Below, piece by piece: positions 59,301 to 64,000 of a stretch of 64,000 nt of DNA. Origin of the DNA: Neostethus bicornis (Eukaryota; Chordata; Actinopteri; Atheriniformes; Phallostethidae). Under the pieces are notes generated by a model. That model saw only the letters and a program-made list of their open reading frames with translations. It was not told where the DNA came from and searched no databases. Every line of letters begins with the position of its first letter. The stretch's first letter is position 1. Where the stretch lies: positions 124,001 to 188,000 of the forward strand of contig CACRXE010000010.1 in NCBI GenBank assembly GCA_902685375.1, read 5' to 3'. The position numbers and the translations under genes are program-made.

Positions 59301-61253
59301 TCGATCTGCGACGTACGGCAAGCCGTGAACGAGCCCAACCTTCTCAGTCATCTGATTGGTCATATCGGTGAGCGTGTCCGGTTTCACTGGAACGATAGCA
59401 GAGTTGGTGTTGAGCTGTTGTTTCCTACCCTTACCAAGGTAACCAGGATCTACGTTCCTAGCCTCACCATGGTAACCGGCATCTACGTTCCTACCCTCAC
59501 CGTGGTAACCGGCATCTACGTTCCTACCCTCACCGTGGTAACCAGGATCTACATTCCTACGCTCACCGTGGTAACCAGGATCTACGTTCCTACCCTCACC
59601 ATGGTAACCAGTGAAGGTTACCATGGTGAGGGTAGGTACCCTCACTGGTTACCATGGTGACCAGTGAGGGTCACCCTCACCATGGTGAGGGTAGGAACGT
59701 ACCCTCACCATGGTAACCAGTATCTACGTTCCTACCCTCACCGTGGTAACCGGCATCTACGTTCCTACCCTCACCGTGGTAACCAGTATCTACGTTCCTA
59801 CCCTCACCATGGTAACCAGGATCTACGTTCCTACCCTCACCATGGTAACCAGGATCTACGTTACTACCGTCACCGTGGTAACCAGGATCTACGTTCCTAC
59901 CCTCACCATGGTAACCAGGATCTTGGACAGGGAACACCTCAGGATCCTCCAGGGTTAGCTGGAGGATGCAGCCGGGGAAAGAGAAGCCTGGGCTTCCCGT
60001 CTAAAGCCTGGGCTTCCTGTTTCCTCGACGACCCGGAACCGTATAAGCGGAAAACGACGGAACGAAATTTAGCTTTACTTTCAATCATTTTATGCTAAGC
60101 TAATATGCTAACAACAAAACAAAGCTGATGCTAATAATGCTACACCCCAAACATGTCGTCAGTCTGTCCCGGAAAAAATTCACACATACACGGGGAGAAC
60201 ATGCAAACTCCACACAGAAAGAACAGAGTTTCAAACTTCATTCCTACCCAGGATTCGAACCCACGACCTTCTTGGTGTGAGGTCACCGTGCAATCCATTG
60301 CACCTAACGTCCCCAGATCCTCCATCTTGCTAGCGAGCGACCGGATGTTACCCATGACACCGGCAGGGACACCAGGCTCAAAGCGCCTCCTTTCAGACTT
60401 TTCTTTGTTCTGTCAGGACTGAACTGTCTCCTCCAGCCACGGAGGATCTGGTTCTGAGAGCTAGCTGCTGATCGTGCACGCAAACAAAGTGGGGCGGCCC
60501 CATGACTAGCTTAACAAGCGAACAGGGAGCTAACAGTTGAGAAGCTAGCTTTAACCAAGTTGGCGGCCATCGAGACGACGAGCTTATCGTGACAGCTCCA
60601 CTTGTCGAGTGTTTTATTCTATGTAGGCGTGTGTCTGAGGGGTCAGGACACGTCTTAGGGGAGTTAGCATGCGGCTAACGGAGCCCGGCGTCGACTAACC
60701 TCTGATCCCACTGTCGCAGATCCAAACTAAACCGTATTTTGCTCCTTCGTAACCCGGCATCAAGTTGTTTATTTTAGGATTTATTCCAACTTTTTTTCCT
60801 CCTGGAAAAAAAAACAAAACAAAACAGATAAACATGCTGGTGTTGCCATGGTAACTATGTTAATGCTACTTTGCTAAAGTGTTTACAAAGTGTACTAGCG
60901 TTAGCGGCTAACCTATAAACAGTCGTGCATCCACGTTGGGATATTTTCCGAGGAGTTTCTTGCAGACGTCCACGGCGGGATCGTCATGGTCCTGAATGCA
61001 GAGCAGCACCTCGTACTGAAACAAACAAACACACGCACACACACGGAGGTTAGAGAGGAGTCTGTGAGTGTCTATACAAGTGTGTGTGTATCAGTGTGTG
61101 TGTCATACTTTCGGGTAGTCCAGACTGAAGAAGGTCTCCAGATTAGAGGTCAGGTTGGGGTCGACGCCCTTTAATGGTTTTAATAAAGAAACTCCGGCCA
61201 GTTGAGCGAATGGCTGTTTGACTTCCGACCTTTTCCTGTGCATGTGGAGACGC
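50327..61253 (-). CDS. ugcg: Ceramide glucosyltransferase (UDP-glucose ceramide glucosyltransferase), partial: exon 1 outside window
   Basis: Transfers glucose from UDP-glucose to ceramide on the cytosolic face of the Golgi, the first step of glucosylceramide-based glycosphingolipid synthesis (GT21 family). Nine exons join in frame: 61253-61109, 61015-60913, 60801-60700, 59386-59274, 58485-58307, 57746-57660, 52627-52520, 50950-50872, 50497-50327, giving 362 codons and TGA. The mammalian protein is 394 residues, so only the ~32-residue N-terminal anchor exon is missing. Visible motifs: the first acidic site CIQDHDDPAVD, the second ICDSGI, GTSHPR with the family's conserved His, the third (catalytic) AEDYF, and RMIRW of the (Q/R)xxRW signature split across exons 57660/52627. 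The C-terminus has hydrophobic segments (LASLIIGWAAHHV, MMVFFMCHCLAWFL, MSVQIFLSALW) and ends RCGGTAEEILDV. No lesions; all junctions are GT/AG. Several introns hold Rex3-derived and junction-derived tandem repeats. Confidence 0.96.
50498..50830 (-). repeat. 80-bp tandem array duplicating the ugcg last-exon acceptor
   Basis: Exact 80-bp period: the core 'cccctccctgga' recurs at 50491 (true junction), 50571, 50651, 50731 and 50811. Read on the minus strand each unit has a pyrimidine tract and cag|GGAGGGG followed by a degenerate copy of the exon start (GGALSFSKL versus the real GGAPPFSKL). Confidence 0.9.
51322..52498. mobile_element. hAT-like non-autonomous element split by a LINE
   Basis: Inverted ends cagtgcttctca and (complement) cagtgcttctca, flanked by gcctagcg (51314-51321) and gccttgca (52499-52506), 6 of 8 matching. 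GC-rich 'gcgccccccgtagg' subterminal blocks. The core is occupied by a LINE fragment. Confidence 0.7.
51455..52235 (-). pseudogene. LINE ORF2 C-terminal fragment (L2/CR1/I-like)
   Basis: Minus-strand coding without stops over two overlapping frames: VSSRLDYCNALLIGIPGRST-type coding, then HITPILHSLHWLPVHLRIEC and LKTMGDRAFKAAAPRLWNAL, the conserved C-terminal block of such LINEs. The 3' side ends in an AAT microsatellite (51449-51475). Confidence 0.75.
53262..53462 (-). repeat. 33-bp Rex3-derived minisatellite, locus B (in situ)
   Basis: Six units of 'ggttaccatggtgagggt' plus 'aggaacgtagatcct', bounded by normal Rex3 on both sides ('caccacccacagctgg' left, 'gacttgtaaatcgagagc' right). One unit has an extra 'catac'. 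Confidence 0.9.
53810..54085 (+). repeat. Dispersed SINE-like repeat inserted in Rex3
   Basis: Starts after an AAT microsatellite; 'tttatagcgcttttctatac', 'cattcacacacacattc', 'gttcggtgtcttgctcaaga', 'gggatcaaacctgcgacc' and 'ccaccgagcca', a tRNA-like (complement) right end. Confidence 0.6.
54237..54665 (+). pseudogene. LINE ORF2 C-terminal fragment, different family
   Basis: Plus-strand frame (54409-54660) SYISELIVPYQPSRTLRSQN, GRAFSYQAPVSWNKLPAQVR, TFKGRLKAFLFEQAYH: the conserved C-terminal block of L2/CR1-like LINEs. It lies between two Rex3 copies. Confidence 0.65.
54666..54985 (+). repeat. C/T-rich sequence with 'ccctaaccagggtctgta' units
   Basis: Three diverged units of 'taaccagggtctgtatcc' (54815-54890), probably the 3' end of the preceding LINE. 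No gene. Confidence 0.45.
54990..56385 (+). pseudogene. Rex3 LINE, RT core to 3' end (best copy)
   Basis: The RT starts with GVVVPLYKKGNRRVCSNYRG (about 55022-55080), is frameshifted near 55115-55150 and 55320, then stays open for 400 codons (55320-56522): LRQGCPLSPILF, LLFVDDVVLLASPDRDLQ, KYLGVLFTSGGRMEREIDR, YVPTLTYGHQLWVVTKR, LLLQVERSQMGCFGHLVRMP. A short deletion around 56210 removes RTCWRDYV-type codons. In an intron of ugcg, opposite strand. Confidence 0.85.
56520..57005 (+). repeat. ~68-bp minisatellite array, copy 2
   Basis: About seven units of 'ctggacatctccgggctgag', 'gagtcccccgtgtttcca', 'tcaggatgaagaacatctac', with little divergence. Same repeat as 25620-25860. Confidence 0.9.
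57006..57340 (+). repeat. Dispersed repeat downstream of the 68-bp array
   Basis: 'ttctttagatatttagctg', 'cttgtcccgggggaggga', 'ttttcctcaccgtgaagga', tail 'aaattgaattgaatt'. Same order as 25861-26037. Confidence 0.6.
57341..57478 (-). mobile_element. Rex3 fragment (RT region)
   Basis: Minus-strand coding YFVDLAKAL, then GDAPGVRSLRAFGMGCPVSV in a shifted frame, corresponding to the VDLEKAFDRVP/LREYGVSEPL segment. Confidence 0.6.
57480..57658 (-). repeat. ~28-bp degenerate tandem repeat beside a ugcg donor
   Basis: Six units of 'taagctccgcctctttatt' and variants, ending at the donor of exon 57746-57660. Confidence 0.7.
57780..58306. repeat. Low-complexity A/T intron of ugcg
   Basis: A- and T-runs with 'tagcctgttagcatctttt' appearing twice (57779 and 58144). 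No coding content. Confidence 0.6.
58490..59270. repeat. Low-complexity A/T intron of ugcg
   Basis: Homopolymer-rich sequence with one GTTAGCATG cluster at 58496-58545. Nothing else seen. Confidence 0.6.
59436..59932 (+). repeat. 33-bp Rex3-derived minisatellite, locus C, with inverted centre
   Basis: About thirteen units of 'aggatctacgttcctacc' plus 'ctcaccatggtaacc' in ugcg intron sequence. Units at about 59612-59700 run in inverted orientation. It ends at 59932, joining a Rex3 3' tail (59933-60065). Confidence 0.9.
59933..60065 (+). mobile_element. Rex3 3' tail
   Basis: 'ttggacagggaacacctcag', 'ctggaggatgcagccgggg', a duplicated 'aagcctgggcttcc', end 'ataagcggaaaacgac'. Confidence 0.7.
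60140..60300 (-). repeat. Common dispersed fish repeat (partial)
   Basis: 'aacatgcaaactccacaca', 'ttcgaacccacgacctt', same family as 17457-17765. Confidence 0.55.
60301..60500 (-). mobile_element. L2-like LINE 5' (endonuclease start) fragment
   Basis: Minus strand reads MGNIRSLASKMEDLGTL, the usual beginning of an L2/Rex1-type endonuclease, with upstream 'ggaggagacagttcagtcc' related to the copies at 40739 and 47590. Confidence 0.55.
60501..60699. other. ugcg intron, GCTAAC words only
   Basis: Few 'gctaac' words and no other feature. Confidence 0.4.
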
Positions 61254-61259
61254 CTGGAA

Positions 61260-61784
61260 TGAAGGAGGTCAAAGCTTACGATCAGAGGGGTTAAAAAAAG
61301 AAAAAAAGAAAACATTTTCCAGAATGAAACATTCAAATTGGGAAAAATTTTTAAATAATAGTAAATAATTGAAATTCTTTTCATTTTCAAAATTTTCAGA
61401 AATTTAAATGTAAAATTTGCTAATAAAACCTGAGAAATGGCAAAAAATATCCGAAAATTAAAAAATTAAAAATTTACAAAATTTTGCTACTTTTTTTAGA
61501 AATAAAAAGTAAAAAATCAAAAAAAAGACAAAAATTCTCGTAAAAATGGTTTAAGATTAAATACAAAATTTAAAAAAACAGGTGAAAAACTACAATTTTA
61601 TTTTAAAAGCCTTCGTCTTTTAATAAAAACAAAAAATTTGATTAAAATCACTTCCTTTTAAGAATAAAAGCAGAATAAAAAAAAGTAAAAATATATAAAA
61701 AAACTTATGAATAAAAAAATTTCAGGAAAAAATAAATAATAATACATATTTCAATTACACAAAAAAATTTGAAAAATAATTCCG
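61260..61784. other. ugcg first intron, AT-rich
   Basis: A-rich on the + strand (T-rich in the gene sense). No exon with the expected membrane-anchor coding was found here. Confidence 0.5.
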
Positions 61785-63567
61785 TTCAGTCGTCTTCCGC
61801 TCATCCGGGGCCGGGTCGCAGCCTCAAACGGGAAGCCCAGGCCTCTCTCACCCCGGCTGCATCCTCCATCTCACCTGGAAGGATCCCAAGTCGTTCCCCA
61901 GCCAGCTGTGAGACATAGTGACCGAAACACCTCACCAGCGAGGTGCTCGGGGGGCATCCTGACCAGATGCCCGAACCACCCCATCTGGCTTCTCTCGACC
62001 TGGAGGAGGAGCGGCTCGACACCGAGCTCCTCCCGGATGTCAGAGCTCCTCACCCGATCTCTGAGTCAGAGCCCAGTCACCCTGCAGAGGAAGCTCATTT
62101 CGGCCGCTTGTACCCGCGATCTCATTCTTTCAGTCACCACCCACAGCTGGTGACCATAGGTGAGGGTTGGAACGTAGATCGACTTGTAAATCGAGAGCTT
62201 TGCTTTTCGGCTCAGCTCTTTCTTTACCACGATGGACCGATGCAGCGTCCTAGTTATTGCTGATGCAGCGTCCTAGTTATTGCTGATGCCGCACCGATCC
62301 GCCTGTCACCAAAGGTGCGTTACGCTTCGCCCGCCAATACCTGTCAGCTGCCTCAGGAGTCCCACAGGCCAAAAAGGCCCGGTAAGACTCTTTCTTTAGC
62401 TTGACGGCATCCCTCACCACTAGTGTCCACCAGCGGGTTCGGGCGTTGCCGCCACAACAGGCACCGATGACCTTGCGTCCACAGCTTCGGCTTGCCGCCT
62501 CGACAATATAGGTGCGGAACAGAGTCCACTCTGACTCGATGTCCCCAACCTCCTCCGGTACCCGTGAGAAGCTCTGCCAGAGGTGTGAGTTGAAACTCTC
62601 TCTGATGGAAGGATCAACCAGACGTTCCCAGCAGACCCTCACAGATCGTTTGGGCCTGCCAGGTCTGACCGGCTTCCTCCCCCACCATCGAAGCCAACCC
62701 ACGACCAGGTGGTGATCAGTTGATAGCTCCGCCCCTCTCTTCACCCGAGCGTCCAAGACATGCGGCCGCAAGTTCGATGAAACAACTATGAAGTCAATCA
62801 TGGAACTGGGGCCTAGAGTGTCCTGGTGCCACGTGTGCATGTGGACACTCTTATGCTTGAACATGGTGTTCGCTACCGACAATTCGTGACGAGCACAGAA
62901 GTGAAGCAGCAGAACACCACTCGGGTTTAGATCAGGGGCGCCGTTCCTCCCAATCACTCCCCTCCAGGTCTCACTGTCGTTGCCCACATGAGCATTGAAG
63001 TCCCCAAGGAGGACAATGGAGTCCCCGGGTGGTGCCCCCTCCAACACACCCCCAAAGACTCCAAAAAGGGCGGGTAGTCTATACTGCCGTGCGGTGCATA
63101 GCAACAAACGACAGTGAGGATCCGTCTCCCCACCCGAAGGCGGAGGGAGGCAACCCTGTCGTCCACCGGGGAGAACTCCAACACACATTCATCTTCTCTT
63201 TCATCCGACCCCTATGGCCCCTCCTGCAGGTGGTGAGTCCGCTGGAAGGGCGGCCCATGTCCCCTGTTCTGGCTGAGCCCGGCCGGGTCCCATGGGTAAA
63301 ACTCCAGCCACCAGGCGCTTGCTCTCGTGCTCCACCCTCGGGCCTAGCTCCAAGGGGAGGCCCGGTGACCTGCGCCCAGGCAAGGGCAACTTGGCCATGA
63401 TCTCTTCTAGGGGTTTTCGAGCTTTGTCTGGCCCCTCACCTAGGACCTGTTAGCCTGGTGACCCTACCAGGGGCATTAAGCCCCGGACAACATAACTCCT
63501 AGAATCATTGGGGCACGCAAACCCCTCCACCACGTTAAGGTGGCGGCTCAAGGAGGACACACCTTAA
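61785..63567 (-). mobile_element. Internally deleted Rex3: 5' region and endonuclease fused to C-terminus
   Basis: From right to left on the minus strand: 5' region ('gccaccttaacgtggtgg'), an APE-type endonuclease frame of 303 codons (63188-62277) with FNAHVGNDSETWRGVIGRNG, SSMIDFIVVSSNL and STDHHLVVGW (C-terminal catalytic His), then an abrupt join at about 62310 (RNAPLV followed by GGSVRHQQ, out of frame) to the segment after the RT core (compare SAITRTLHRSV elsewhere), and the 3' end at 61785. The RT catalytic region is missing. Lies in the first ugcg intron in the window, same strand as ugcg. Confidence 0.85.
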
Positions 63568-64000
63568 TTAATTTATAGATTTAAAAATAATTTTGAATTC
63601 AAATAATGTAATAAATAAAAATTTTCAATTAAAAAGTTGTATCAACTCATTTTAAAAAAGTTTTTTTTTAATAGTTCAGAAACCCGGATGTTGTTAAAAC
63701 ACACCTACTTCCGCTTTTTAACTTCCTCTAAATCCACAAACAAACATTCAATTTAAACTCGAACCTGAAGCCGAATTAAAAATAAACAGATTACAACTGA
63801 AACCCTGAAATTTGATGAAAGTCTCATTTTTAGATTTTTTGTTAAAAACCTACATGTTTTAAACGACATTCTTCAACTGCGGAAAAACATCGTAAAGAAA
63901 TCCACCGAAATATAAAAATATACATATTAATTTAAACGGTTTGAAATGTTTATAAGTAAATAAAATCAAAGACGAATTGAAAACAAAATAAATTTGAACC
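63568..64000. other. AT-rich intron sequence, no feature
   Basis: No exon of ugcg (a hydrophobic anchor preceded by ATG) could be found, so exon 1 is inferred to lie beyond 64000. Confidence 0.5.

Noticed and set aside
59259..60098. Repeat proteins at 59259-60098 on both strands
   Set aside because: Same 33-bp array; the one real exon here is ugcg 59386-59274 on the minus strand.

Overview
This is vertebrate nuclear DNA, almost certainly from a teleost fish. It has small exons with GT/AG introns, AT-rich T-tract introns, many fish-type retroposons (Rex3, other RTE-clade LINEs, L2-like and Tx1/L1-like LINEs, tRNA- and 5S-derived SINEs) and several hAT DNA transposons with 8-bp target duplications. 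No bacterial, CRISPR or plasmid-like system is present. The species cannot be named from the sequence.

Three host genes can be reconstructed exon by exon. (1) fer, a non-receptor tyrosine kinase, + strand, 16 coding exons between 6024 and 20382; its first ~140 codons lie upstream of the window. (2) A Tantalus-domain gene of the PRR14/PRR14L family, - strand, 8 coding exons between 37075 and 27846, a complete frame of about 319 codons. (3) ugcg (ceramide glucosyltransferase), - strand, 9 coding exons between 61253 and 50327; the first exon (start codon plus membrane anchor) lies beyond the right edge. fer converges on the PRR14-like gene, and the PRR14-like gene and ugcg point the same way. 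Their products act in unrelated processes: cytoskeletal and adhesion signalling, nuclear-lamina/heterochromatin tethering, and glycosphingolipid synthesis.

Layout: 1-5985 repeats (hAT-like, RTE, Rex3 pieces); 6024-20382 fer with hAT, Rex3, RTE and dispersed repeats in its introns; 20383-27845 fer 3' flank with SINE, Tx1/L1 remnant, hAT, Rex3 and minisatellites; 27846-37078 PRR14-like gene with two BED-finger hAT copies and a pogo/Tigger element in its introns; 38260-50326 a repeat-only block (Rex3, RTE, hAT, L2 with an uninterrupted reverse transcriptase frame, a THAP-like fragment); 50327-61253 ugcg with many intronic repeats; 61785-63567 an internally deleted Rex3 in the first ugcg intron.

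The most unusual signals are in repeat biology. A 33-bp minisatellite found at three places appears to have been born inside the coding region of Rex3. Several tandem repeats are built from exon-intron junctions of the host genes and so carry decoy splice sites: ugcg last exon acceptor, PRR14-like exon 6 donor, fer exon 2 and exon 11 donors, fer exon 15 acceptor. A hAT copy carries about 80 bp of sequence that flanks another hAT copy, which suggests composite mobilisation. I see no convincing new enzymatic or defence system.
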